From Mesostigma viride (lineage: Eukaryota > Streptophyta > Mesostigmatophyceae > Mesostigmatales > Mesostigmataceae), in contig RPFO01000165.1 in the NCBI GenBank assembly GCA_009746045.1, forward strand, positions 6,370,189 to 6,411,403: a stretch of 41,215 nucleotides of DNA, in the 5' to 3' direction. Shown in pieces: positions 20,426 to 28,979 of the stretch. Below the pieces are notes generated by a model. The model was not told where the DNA came from. It saw only the letters and a list, made by a program, of their open reading frames with translations, and searched no databases. The position numbers and the translations under genes were made by a program. Each line of letters starts with the position of its first letter. Position 1 is the stretch's first letter.

Positions 20426-20581
20426 TCAGCCCACTGTCGGCCCGCTGCTTGGAGTGGGGAGCCTCTTTACGGCCGCCACGGCCGGGGTGAAGTCCAGCGT
20501 GACGGGGCGACGCCACATCTTGACCAGGAAATACACGAAGAACGCGAGGGTCACGGCCATCAACAGGGTCAGTCTGAACAT
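20426..20581 (-). CDS. Small single-pass membrane protein, right-arm copy
   Basis: Identical to 16787-16942: 51 residues with an N-terminal transmembrane helix and a short hydrophilic tail. Confidence 0.5.
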   Translation of the reverse strand: MFRLTLLMAVTLAFFVYFLVKMWRRPVTLDFTPAVAAVKRLPTPSSGPTVG

Positions 20582-20623
20582 CCCTCGTAGGCCCTACAAA
20601 CCCGTCTCCCTCTACCCCGTACG

Positions 20624-20743
20624 TCACCAGAAACCGGAGTGGGGCCCCCAGCGGGGACTGCACGATGTACTTGAGTGCCCGAAGCACCGGGCCGGGAGGA
20701 GGTGGCGGGGGCGGGGGGTGTAGTACGTGCCGTCCGCCTTCAT
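20624..20743 (-). CDS. Proline-tract small protein, right-arm copy (short form)
   Basis: Same start as the left-arm gene at 16624, overlapping the upstream stop as ATGA. The C6 run puts it into a frame that ends after 39 residues, so it lacks the proline tract seen in the left arm. One of the two versions must be off by one base. Confidence 0.3.
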   Translation of the reverse strand: MKADGTYYTPRPRHLLPARCFGHSSTSCSPRWGPHSGFW

Positions 20744-21138
20744 TTTTCGGCGCGGTACGTGCGTGGACCCGGGTGGGGACGTGCCCTCTTCCATCGTCTA
20801 TATCTATTGCAAGGGACAAAATTGCAAGGGTCACGGGCCCTAGCGCTTCCCCCCCGGCGCCTCTTGGTCCGCCGTACACGTCGTCGCGTGCGGTGTTGTT
20901 GCTGCTCGTGCACCTCCACCACCCACTGCAGCTGGCCGGCCGCTGCTTGGGCTATGGCCTGGGCCTGGGCCTGGGCGGCCATTTCGGCCTCGATTGCTCT
21001 TTGCCGTTCAACGACGCGCATATTCCTGCGCATGGCTTCAAGCCGGAGCTCGTACAGGTTGCGGTTGAATTGGTTGATCACGCCTAGATGATGACGGCCA
21101 GGCGGGTCGCCAGCCGGGAACATTCGTTTTACTGGCAT
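20740..21138 (-). CDS. Basic Ala/Gln-rich viral protein, right-arm copy
   Basis: 132 residues, same N-terminus as 16230, ending PRTYRAEK. Its TGA overlaps the ATG of the next gene (ATGA), a compact viral arrangement that supports this length. It has an Ala/Gln-rich helix at residues 50-70 and an Arg-rich block at 80-100. No named family. Confidence 0.65.
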   Translation of the reverse strand: MPVKRMFPAGDPPGRHHLGVINQFNRNLYELRLEAMRRNMRVVERQRAIEAEMAAQAQAQAIAQAAAGQLQWVVEVHEQQQHRTRRRVRRTKRRRGGSARARDPCNFVPCNRYRRWKRARPHPGPRTYRAEK

Positions 21139-21258
21139 GATACCTATATCACACCTACACTTTTTTCTGCTAGTGTGCCAGCATTAGAGTGCCAGCTGTC
21201 ATACTTTGAAAAGCGGGCTGACAGGGGGCCGACAGGGGGTCGGGTCGGCCCGGGCTAG

Positions 21259-21454
21259 TCTAAGTGCGAACCACGCCTTTCAGGCGGTCGCGGCACCTCC
21301 ACAACCCTTGCTAGGCTTCGCGAGGGCTACCCCTCGTTCGTGCGCGTGCTTTGAGCGTCGTTATCGTCGTTTGTGGCGGGACGCGGCAGGACGTGGCGGG
21401 CGTGGCGGGCGTGGCGGGTCGTTGCAGGTCGTGGCAGGTCGGGTGTCGGCAGAG
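21259..21454. other. Unique viral DNA inside the palindrome, no gene seen
   Basis: Short G-rich stretch with GGCGGGCGT-type repeats (near 21395-21425) linking the palindrome to the third module copy. Open frames here have no recognisable content. Confidence 0.5.
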
Positions 21455-22017
21455 GCGGGAGAGGTTGGATGTTCTTCTCTCCGTGTTTTTGGAGAAGTCT
21501 ATCCACGATCTTGGTCGAGAGAGGGTTCTCGTCGCGTGCCGTTTTTTTTGTCGACGAGAAGGCTATCCACGACCGATGGTCGAGAATGTCGGGAGGGGGC
21601 GTCTTAAATTTGTTCGATGGTCGGGCGGGGTTTAAGAGGGGGGGATTTTGGATAGTCTTCTTTTGGTAGTCTTCTTTTTGGGTATGAAAGGGAAGTATTT
21701 TATGGCATAAGGAAAATTTTCAGGGGGGTATAGGGTATAGGGTGTAGGGTATAGGTGGAGTAATAGTTTGGCGGGGGGGTAAAAAGAAGTCTATCCAAGA
21801 GAAGGCTATCCACGACCAACGGGCGAGAGTGGCTGGAGAGGTCGTCTTAAATTCGTTCGGTGGTCGAGCGGGGTTTGAGAGGGGGTGAGTTTGGATAGTC
21901 TTCTCTTTTTTTTCCTGGTGACGGATGGACGGGCCGGTGTTGGCGGGGGTTTTGTTGGATAGTCTTCTCTTTTTTGGTCGGTAGAAGGCTATCCAAAGCG
22001 GGGCCGTGTTGAGAGCG
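21455..22017 (+). repeat. Diverged third copy of the iterated-motif block
   Basis: Aligns over its full length with 17472-18032 in the same orientation, with many substitutions but the same order and spacing of motifs: GAGAAGTCTATCC near 21491, GAGAAGGCTATCC near 21557, GGATAGTCTTCT near 21650, 21893 and 21957, and the GTCTTAAATTTG box near 21602. Conservation of motif cores against a diverged background suggests selection on the motifs. Confidence 0.8.
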
Positions 22018-22083
22018 TTCGAGCGGTGCTGTGCGCGCGCGTTTTAAAATTATGTGCGCTTTTTTGTATACGTGTTTCGCGCG

Positions 22084-22926
22084 ATGGTATCGTCCGATCG
22101 TTGCGGTGCGTTGACGGGCAAGGGCGGCCGGTGCGGGTGGCAGACGTGGGGCGGCAGGAGCGCGTGCCCGCACCACGGGAGGGGCGCGCCTAGGCGCAAG
22201 GGGCGGGGCGCGCCTGGGCGCGGGGGGCACAGGGTGGGGGCAAGGGGCGTCTGGCCGCGTGATCTGGCCAGGGCGGTGCAGAGGGTGCTCATGGCCGGTT
22301 TCCGCCCGGGAGAGGCGAACGATGCTAATCTGGCTAGGGTTAGGAAGGAGGAAGCCTTCCAAAGAGCGGTTCGTGACGCCCGTGACGCGGCAGGCGCAGC
22401 GGACGAGGCGGAGAGGCGTGCAGCAGCCCGGGCCCGCGCCGTGGCCCATTCCCCTAACCCCGAAGCCACCCGTGCCATCGCCGCCGAGTTGGGCGCCGAG
22501 GCGGCCCGTCTCAGAGCGCACGCCACTACCCTCGCTAATGCCCTGGGTGCTGCTGCGGACCCCTCAACACATGCCAAGTTGTTCGCTATGGCTGCCGCGA
22601 GGGATGAGGAGGCGGAGGAGGCCGCCGCCGCCGCTGCTCTCGAGGCCGCCTTAGCGGCCGCCCCCGCGCTCACCCACAAAGAGCGACTGGAGGCCGCCGA
22701 GGAGGCCGAGAGGCAGGCCTACCGGCTCGAGAGCGACGACGAGGACGACTACGTCCAGCACAGGGGGTACACGCGGGTGTTCACGCCGATATACACGCGG
22801 ACGGAGACGCCGATGTACACGGGGGGGCGCGGGCATCCTGTCCGCTCGGGGGTGACTAGGCCTAGGAAGAGGAGCACTCCATCAGCCGGGGGGGCGCGTG
22901 CACGGGTAAATAAACACCGCGTCTAG
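22084..22926 (+). CDS. Cys-motif protein with Ala-rich coiled coil
   Basis: 280 residues from the ATG at 22084. Residues 7-31 form a C-x9-C-x10-C-x2-H motif (RCGALTGKGGRC...CPHH), likely a zinc knuckle and shared with several other genes here. Residues 80-220 are a long Ala/Glu/Arg-rich helix, probably coiled coil. An acidic patch ESDDEDD and a tail of aromatic Thr/Tyr repeats (YTRVFTPIYTRTETPMYT) follow. It is the first gene inside the iterated block and ends 6 bases before the next gene. The motif is widespread in giant viruses; function is unknown. Confidence 0.75.
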   Translation: MVSSDRCGALTGKGGRCGWQTWGGRSACPHHGRGAPRRKGRGAPGRGGHRVGARGVWPRDLARAVQRVLMAGFRPGEANDANLARVRKEEAFQRAVRDARDAAGAADEAERRAAARARAVAHSPNPEATRAIAAELGAEAARLRAHATTLANALGAAADPSTHAKLFAMAAARDEEAEEAAAAAALEAALAAAPALTHKERLEAAEEAERQAYRLESDDEDDYVQHRGYTRVFTPIYTRTETPMYTGGRGHPVRSGVTRPRKRSTPSAGGARARVNKHRV

Positions 22927-22932
22927 TGGTAA

Positions 22933-23379
22933 ATGTCTCTGCCCGTGAAAGAAAAGGACGTCCAGGCGGCCTACAGCGCGAGGACGGGGGGCAGGCGCGA
23001 GGTGGTTTGTCAGGGGGGGAAGATCGACATCCTGGACGACGAGAGGGGCAGGATCGTCGAGGTGAAGGAATGGGGCAACTGGATGTACGGCGTGGGGCAG
23101 CTCATATCGTACGGGAAGGAATACCCCGGCCACAGCAAGGAGCTGCACCTGTTCAGGTCCAGGTGGTCCGCGAACGTAACGCTCGACAAGCTGAAACACA
23201 TCCTGAGCGTGTGCAAGATCGCCGATATAGCCGTGACACTGCACGAGAGCGTGGGGCTGTCGCTGCCGACCCCCCCCCTCCCCTGTGGAGACGCCTCCTG
23301 TGTCTCTCCGCCAAGGTCGCCGCCGAATAGTGGCAAGGGGATTGGATTTTTTATATCCATCCGCCAGCGTTTCATCTGA
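22933..23379 (+). CDS. PD-(D/E)XK nuclease-like protein
   Basis: 148 residues. The core matches a small restriction-endonuclease-fold family seen in viruses, cyanobacteria and fungi: an N-terminal Glu (residue 7), IDIL with Asp32, then IVEVKE with Glu43 and Lys45, then W50 and GVGQL (Gly55, Gln56), then YPGHSKELHLF. Asp32, Glu43 and Lys45 are the expected metal and catalytic residues. The last 30 residues lie beyond a C9 run (about 23270). A one-base change would end the protein at 23330 and remove the 8-base overlap with the convergent gene, so the C-terminus is uncertain. Possible roles are DNA repair, recombination or mobile-element activity; none is shown. Confidence 0.8.
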   Translation: MSLPVKEKDVQAAYSARTGGRREVVCQGGKIDILDDERGRIVEVKEWGNWMYGVGQLISYGKEYPGHSKELHLFRSRWSANVTLDKLKHILSVCKIADIAVTLHESVGLSLPTPPLPCGDASCVSPPRSPPNSGKGIGFFISIRQRFI

Positions 23380-24280
23380 CTCGACAGTGTCGCGCGCATC
23401 TGCGCCTCCTGCCCGTCACCGGGTTGGTGCACCACCTGCGGCCCCTGGCGTTCCAGACGTTGCAATGCCGGCGGTGGACGCAGTGCTGGTTTGTGCACCC
23501 GTGGCCCGTGCACGCCCTCGTGATCCTGTCCGGGGTGGAGGCCATATCCACGGCGGTCCCGTCACGGTCATCCTCCACCTCCATGCCGAGCGTCTTGTAG
23601 TAGTTCACGAGCCTCTCATTGGCTTGGAGTTGACCGGTCTTCCTCAACAGATATTCCTCCATTTTGTCAGCGTTCTTTAGGTTTTCGAATACCTCTGCCA
23701 TGTCACTTGCTGTCTGCGGGTACTTTTCGAGGAGCGCCCAAGCCTCATTTAATTTATCGTCACGACTACCCTTAGGGTCGGATGGTACAAACATAGGCTT
23801 TCTCCCCCCCACATGTCCTTGCGCGGATAGAAATACCCTACCGTGTACTGGGTCGTCCAGCAAATGCCTATTCGCGTCGACGCCTCTCCAAAACAAATCT
23901 TTGCCTATGCCTTTCATCGCTTCCTTCTCCCCCAAGAGAGCGTGATCTGATGCCTTGTTGCTTGGGGCAGTGTTAACATTAAACCAAGCGTAATACAACC
24001 CATCGCCTTTTTTATTTTTATTTGACACTAGCAAGGATGCCAAATCACTGGCCTCTCTACGGAGAGCCGTCATCGGATAGCCATCGGGATAATTTACCAC
24101 CACGTCCCTCGTTTTACTAGTACTATGAGGTTTGTAGGTAAAATCGAGTGGATAGCTTTGACCGTCCAGCACTATGTTCCGCCCGGTGCTCTTGTGTTCT
24201 TCTGGGCGTCGCTTACTGACATGTTTGCCCCTCATCCCGTGCCCGTTTTTGTGACCGATCGATTTCCTCACGCACCCCAT
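23372..24280 (-). CDS. Viral protein with C-terminal Cys/His motifs, paralog 1
   Basis: 302 residues from the ATG at 24280, chosen because its N-terminus (MGCVRKSIGH) aligns with the start of the neighbouring paralog. It has a GHGMRG box near residue 14 and a globular region at 35-190 with matched blocks LDGQSYPLDFTY, DVVVNYP, LFWRGVDAN and DPVHGRV. A helical section follows, then a C-terminal Cys/His region: C-x5-C-x4-C (ACTGHGCTNQHC), then C-x10-C-x10-C-x2-H in the last 30 residues. The final motif resembles the N-terminal motif of other proteins in this window. Family unknown; DNA or RNA binding is possible. Confidence 0.75.
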   Translation of the reverse strand: MGCVRKSIGHKNGHGMRGKHVSKRRPEEHKSTGRNIVLDGQSYPLDFTYKPHSTSKTRDVVVNYPDGYPMTALRREASDLASLLVSNKNKKGDGLYYAWFNVNTAPSNKASDHALLGEKEAMKGIGKDLFWRGVDANRHLLDDPVHGRVFLSAQGHVGGRKPMFVPSDPKGSRDDKLNEAWALLEKYPQTASDMAEVFENLKNADKMEEYLLRKTGQLQANERLVNYYKTLGMEVEDDRDGTAVDMASTPDRITRACTGHGCTNQHCVHRRHCNVWNARGRRWCTNPVTGRRRRCARHCRVR

Positions 24281-24327
24281 AATACTATAGCGCGTAAAAA
24301 AAAAACACGTCGAATATCCCCCTATTG

Positions 24328-25241
24328 TCATTTACGGACGCGAGCCTTACACTGCTGTGTCGAGTGCCGTGCGCATCGGCGTCTCCTGCCCGTCACCGGG
24401 TTGGTGCACCACCTGCGGCCCCTGGCGTTCCAGACGTTGCAATGCCGGCGGTGGACGCAGTGCTGGTTGGTGCACCCGTGGCCCGTGCACGCCCTCATGA
24501 TCCTGTCCGGGGTGGAGGCCATATTGACCCAGGTCCCATCACGGTCATCCTCGACCTCCATGCCGAGCGTCTTGTAGTAGTCCACGAGCTTCATGTTGTT
24601 TTGGATTTCGCCGCCCCTCTCCCACATCAAGGTGTAGGGGTCGCTGCCGGGGGTAATTGTTCCATTTCTTCCTCCAGCATGCGCGCCGTGGCGGGGTACT
24701 TTTCGATGAGACTCCAGGGCTCGTCGTTCGTGGCGTTGTCGGGGTCGGGTGATACGTATTTCGCTTTTCTCCCCCCCGTGCTCGCGACCGCGGACAGCGA
24801 CACCCTCCCGTGGATGGGGTCCTCCATGTGTCTCTTGTTGGCGTCGACGCCTCTCCAGAAGATTTCTTTGCCGAGACCGCTCATCGCGTCCTTTTCTCCC
24901 TGGCTCGCGTGATCCGACCTCCAGTTGCTATTGGCCGTGTTCACTTTAAACAGAGCGTAATACAACCCGTTGTCTTGGTTATTTACCACCAGGGATCCCA
25001 GATTGTCGGCGTAATCCCGGAGAGCGGTGTGCGGGTAGTTAACTGGGTAATTGACCACCACGTCCCTTGAAGGCAAGCCATCGACCACCCGCGGCCTGTA
25101 CGTAAAATCCAGGGGGTAATTGCGTCCGTCGAGCACTATGGACCGCCCCGTGCCGTGTTTCTCGTGCTCGTTGTCGGGCCTCCCCCGTTTGGACCGGGTT
25201 ATGGCCCTCATGTCGTGCCCGACTTTTTTTGCGCGCCCCAT
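24328..25241 (-). CDS. Viral protein with C-terminal Cys/His motifs, paralog 2 (frameshifted)
   Basis: The N-terminal 204 residues are open from ATG 25241 to 24627; the C-terminal 100 continue in another frame to 24328. The switch falls at a C5 run near 24648 and one base would join them. The joined product aligns end to end with paralog 1 (blocks LDGRNYPLDFTY, DVVVNYP, IFWRGVDAN, DPIHGRV, then the same Cys/His tail). The N-terminal part is about half identical to paralog 1, whereas the last 70 codons are almost identical in DNA, suggesting recent gene conversion. It shares a short upstream region with the divergent fibre gene. Confidence 0.7.
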
Positions 25242-25299
25242 AGTACTCCTTATTACTGACGCATTTTTTTATCTTATGCTACCGGTATAGAACTTTACC
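25242..25299. promoter_or_regulatory. Divergent promoter region
   Basis: 58 AT-rich bases between two divergent start codons, with a poly-T run, ATCTTATGC and GGTATAGAAC. A GTATA or CTATA element also precedes the genes starting at 16230, 24280, 38182 and 40997, so it may be a viral promoter box. This rests on inspection of a few sites only. Confidence 0.35.
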
Positions 25300-28008
25300 A
25301 TGTCTACCGCTCTGGACCAGCTCAGCGACGTCCGTTACGCGCGCATGTACTCGACCGCTCTCCTGGGCGACCTCGACCCCGCCGCGAGGGTGAAGGACCT
25401 CGTCGTCAAGGCGCAGGACAGCATCGTCATCAAGCCCAACAACGGGTACGGCACCAGCGCGACCAACCGCCTCAAGATCGTGGGATCCACCGCCATAGAC
25501 GGGGCGCTGTCCGTGGACAACGTTACCATCGACGGCAGCACCGTCAACTCGTCTTCCGGCAGCCTCGTGCTCTCGTCCAACGCCGGGTCGGTGCGCATGG
25601 CCGACGTGGTCGCCTCCGCGGCCTCCCTCTCGCCGGCCTCCGACGTGGACCTGACCCTCTCGGGCGGTGCCACCAAGTCGGTGTTGGTGGAGGGCGTCAA
25701 GTTCACCGACAACGCGGTCACCACCTCCAGCGGCACCCTTGCGATCAGCTCTGCCGGGTCCTCGGCCGCCGCGCTCCAGCTGGGCGGCGTCACCGTCACC
25801 AACGCCTCCGTGTCCTCCTCCACCGCCAACGGAACCTGACCATGGCCAGCAACGGCACCGGCTCCGTGCTCCTGGACAACGTGAAGGTGAAGACCTCGGG
25901 CATCAGCAACAACGTGGCCAACGCCGACCTGACCCTGTCGTCCAACGGCACCGGGTCGGTGGTGATGGACAGCGTGAAGGTGAAGACGGCGGGCATCACC
26001 ACCAGCAGCGGCACGCTCTCGCTGACCTCCGCGGGGGCGGCGGCCAACCGTGTGGACGTGGCCGGCATCACGGTGACGAACGCCAGCATCAGTGCCGCGT
26101 CGGCGAGCACCGTGACGGTGGCGAAGGACCTGACCCTGACCAGCACCGCGGGCGGCAGCGGCAAGGTGACGACCTCGGCGGGCAATCTGGAGCTGACCAG
26201 CGCGAGCGGCACGGTGGCCGTCACCGGGGCTTTGACGGGCTCCAGCACGATCACCAGCACCGGCAACATGGTGGTGGGAGGGGACCTGAAGGTTGCGGGC
26301 GTTATCGACAGCACGAACGCGAGCGGGAACCTGGAGATCATGGACAAGACGATGAAGTTGGGCTACCAGCCCGGGTCCGCCACGGTCATGGATTTCCAGT
26401 TCGCCAACTCGTCGAACGCGATCTCGAACAGCATCGGACTCTCCACGTTCGCCGGCGCGACCGTCGGCGGGGGGGTGTTGAACATCGCCACCACCGCCTA
26501 CTCGAGGGCGGGATTCTATTACCCGTCGGCGTACACCAACATTCCCTCCAGCGTACTCGCTTGGAGTACCGATAACATCTCCATTGAATTTCCCATCACC
26601 ATCACCAGCGCTTTGACATCGGAGGCAGGGGCTATGGCCCAATTTCTGGGCATCGAACTCTACAACGCCGGAGGACAGCAATCCTTCTACCGGTTCACGG
26701 CCAACAACGGCGCGCTGAGGATCGATAGGAGTATCAATGGGACCGATAACAACGTCACATCAGACAATGTGGGCTTGTTGAATTCCGCCGGTACCTACCT
26801 GTTCAGGGTTTCGTTCGCGTGGTCAGGCGGGGTGTGCACCGGCACTTACACGTTCTCCAAGAACGGCGGGGCCACTATCCCCGTCACGTGGGGTGGAAGT
26901 CCGACACAAGTTGCCACGGCTTATATGATGCCGGCGGGCGCGTCGATCGTCAACAGTTCCATCGCGATCGGAACGTACTTCACCGGCTACAACCAGGCGT
27001 GGACGGTCGACTACTTCAAGCTGACCAAGGGTGTGGCCTCGACCAACGCGGCCTCCGAAAACTCCGGCCTGTTCGTGACGGCAGCGCCTCCTTCGGCAGC
27101 CGCGCCCTCACATGGCACATGGGCGCCGGCGAGACCTCGCAGGACAAGGGCGACTACACCGGCTCGTACTGGCACGTGGAGGGCGGCCAGCTGCTGCTCT
27201 CTCGCACCATCCTGGCGGCCGACCGCGAGGCGCCCGCCACCAACGTCAATCTTGCCTCCCTGGCCAGCGGCTCCGACACGCTGCGGTGGGAGTTCTCCTC
27301 CTCCAAGGCCAGCACCGTCGGCAGCGCCACCTTCAGCGGCAGCGGCACCGTCGCGGACGGCGTGCTCAAGGAGTCCGGCTCCCAGTTCGACTCCGTGTCG
27401 CCCAACGTCACGGGCACGTTCTCTCTGATCATCAAGGTGCTGCCCCAGTTCGACCTGTCCACGCTGACCCTCCTGACCGACCTGATCGAGTACGGCTACC
27501 TTGCCGTGCAGATCTCGAGCGGCGGCTTCCTGACCTTCTCCGACGGCGTGAACGCGGCCATCGTCATGGACACCCCCGTGCACGCCGAGCCGTTCACCTG
27601 TGCATCACCATGAGCGGGTCGCAGGTCAAGTTCTACCTGGACGGCGCCCTGGTGGCTTCCTCGGCCAACGGCGCGTTGGGCGCGAACCCGAATCTGGTGC
27701 TGTACGGCGGGTACGTCGGTAGCGTGTGGTACGACGACGTGCGCTTCGTGTCCGGCCAGGCGCTCACGGCGGCCAACACGATGCTGTACGGCTGGCGGGA
27801 GATGTACGCGGCCAACCAGACGGTGACGTACGGTTTCCGCATCTCCAACAACGAGGGCCTGCAGCTGGTGAAGGTGCGCGGGTCGGGCGGCAGCAACGGA
27901 TGGGTCGGCACCAACCCCGCGCCCAACACGGTGACGTCCGGCAACAGCATGGGCGCCATCGGGGCCGCCACCGCGTCCGTCATCAGCGAGAGCCAGATGA
28001 CCTTTTAA
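25300..28008 (+). CDS. Fibre-like virion protein with beta repeats and LamG-type domains (three frameshifts)
   Basis: Four open pieces: 25300 to about 25830, about 25833 to 27075, about 27075 to 27600, and about 27600 to 28008. Each break needs one added base (near 25831; GG run near 27080; CC run near 27598). The joined product parallels the intact 796-residue protein at 35792-38182: an N-terminal block (LLGDLDPAARVKDLVVKAQD), Ser/Thr/Val beta repeats, a DKTMKLG segment, WHMGAGETSQDKG, a jelly-roll region with YLDGALVAS and a shared end (LYGWREMYAANQTVTYGFRI). It has an extra region of about 220 residues (26400-27065), absent from the paralog, which looks like a second LamG-type jelly roll. 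Predicted role: virion surface fibre or host attachment. It may be a pseudogene or carry sequence errors. Confidence 0.75.
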
Positions 28009-28979
28009 GCCTTGCCGAACTTGCTGAACGCGGAAGTGGCGTGGTAAGTCTTCATTGCCCCCAGTCGGTCCCTGATCCGCGTGACCCTGCGTATGGCATC
28101 CTCTATCTTTTGATACTCGTGTCGCGTCTTGTCTATAATGTCCTGAAGTTCGCCACTTCTATCAATCAACCGCTCCCTTTCTTCAGTGGTCATTAGGTCC
28201 CCCCTCGCCTCCGCCTCTGCCTGTGCGTTGTCCAAGTGCGCAATTAAGTCATCGCTTGCCCGCTTGATCGCCTCGAACGCCTGCACCTGTTTAGGATAGA
28301 GCTGGTTAAATCGGTGGTTGTACCCAACCTCCAGTCTCTTAACAAAATCTGCGTGTTTTTTCTTTCCCATGGCCGCCCCGTAGTTTAAACGATCCACGTT
28401 GCTCAGTTTTTTCGATTCGAGCATTATTTCCTCGATATCGTCGTATGTCGCCCGGTTCATGTCCCGCCAATCGGCGCCGGGTCCGCCGTTTGACAACATT
28501 TGTTTATGTTTGGTATCTCGGCTGAGATCACCGGCGTTCTTCAGACTAAGCTCACTCAGCCCCTTTGTCAGCTCCGCCACCCCGGGCGCGTCCTCTTTCG
28601 GTTCCTTCAGGCTAAGCTCACCAAACCTCTCCGCAATATTGTCCACGTCGTACGCCCGCATCCGGTGCCTGGGGCGGCGACGCCCCCCTGTGGCTCTCGA
28701 CCTGTACGCTCCCGTGCCATGCGCGCCCTTCTTTGGCACCTGTGTCGCGGGGGCGGTCGGCTGGGGGAGCTTCAGCAGGGCGAGACGGAGAGAGATGTTG
28801 TACGGATCGTCCGGGTCCTTCTTCATTCCGGCCTCCATCTCGATGTGGGAGCGCTTGTTGGCCTTGGACCGCATCCCGTGACGCGACACGCACCGCTGCC
28901 CCCTGTGCAGGTGGCACCTCCCTCTTGGTACGACGATCCCGCACATCCCGCCTGACGATGTACGCGCACCGCACTTCAT
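28005..28979 (-). CDS. Cys-motif protein with coiled coil and a PTAP motif
   Basis: 324 residues, intact. Residues 3-25 are C-x9-C-x8-C-x2-H (MKCGARTSSGGMC...CHLH), followed by SRHGMRS, a box shared with sister genes. Near residue 76 lies LPQPTAPATQ, containing PTAP. Around residues 112-155 the short unit (G/S)ELSLK occurs twice. The C-terminal half is a long charged helix with heptad-like spacing. Its ATG directly follows the stop of the upstream gene (28980), and its stop overlaps that of the convergent fibre gene by 4 bases. Function unknown; possibly a virion or host-interaction protein. Confidence 0.78.
   Translation of the reverse strand: MKCGARTSSGGMCGIVVPRGRCHLHRGQRCVSRHGMRSKANKRSHIEMEAGMKKDPDDPYNISLRLALLKLPQPTAPATQVPKKGAHGTGAYRSRATGGRRRPRHRMRAYDVDNIAERFGELSLKEPKEDAPGVAELTKGLSELSLKNAGDLSRDTKHKQMLSNGGPGADWRDMNRATYDDIEEIMLESKKLSNVDRLNYGAAMGKKKHADFVKRLEVGYNHRFNQLYPKQVQAFEAIKRASDDLIAHLDNAQAEAEARGDLMTTEERERLIDRSGELQDIIDKTRHEYQKIEDAIRRVTRIRDRLGAMKTYHATSAFSKFGKA

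Larger units (their letters stand above)
18685..21258 (-). repeat. Viral terminal palindrome, right arm (2574 bp)
   Basis: Reverse complement of 16110-18684. It ends at GGGCTAG (21258), after which unique viral sequence continues into the genome. In a hairpin-ended genome this arm would be the true terminus and 18684/18685 the hairpin tip. Confidence 0.95.

Noticed and set aside
16110-21258. Interpretation as an inverted-repeat transposon (foldback element)
   Set aside because: The right side continues directly into viral genes and the outer end on that side shows no host sequence, so the palindrome is part of the viral terminus rather than a separate element. It cannot be excluded fully without the other end.
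25335-26681. 448-residue minus-strand frame
   Set aside because: It is antisense to the fibre gene, and its His/Gly/Ala/Arg-rich content is what the GC-rich repeat gives when read backwards. The plus strand matches an intact paralog.
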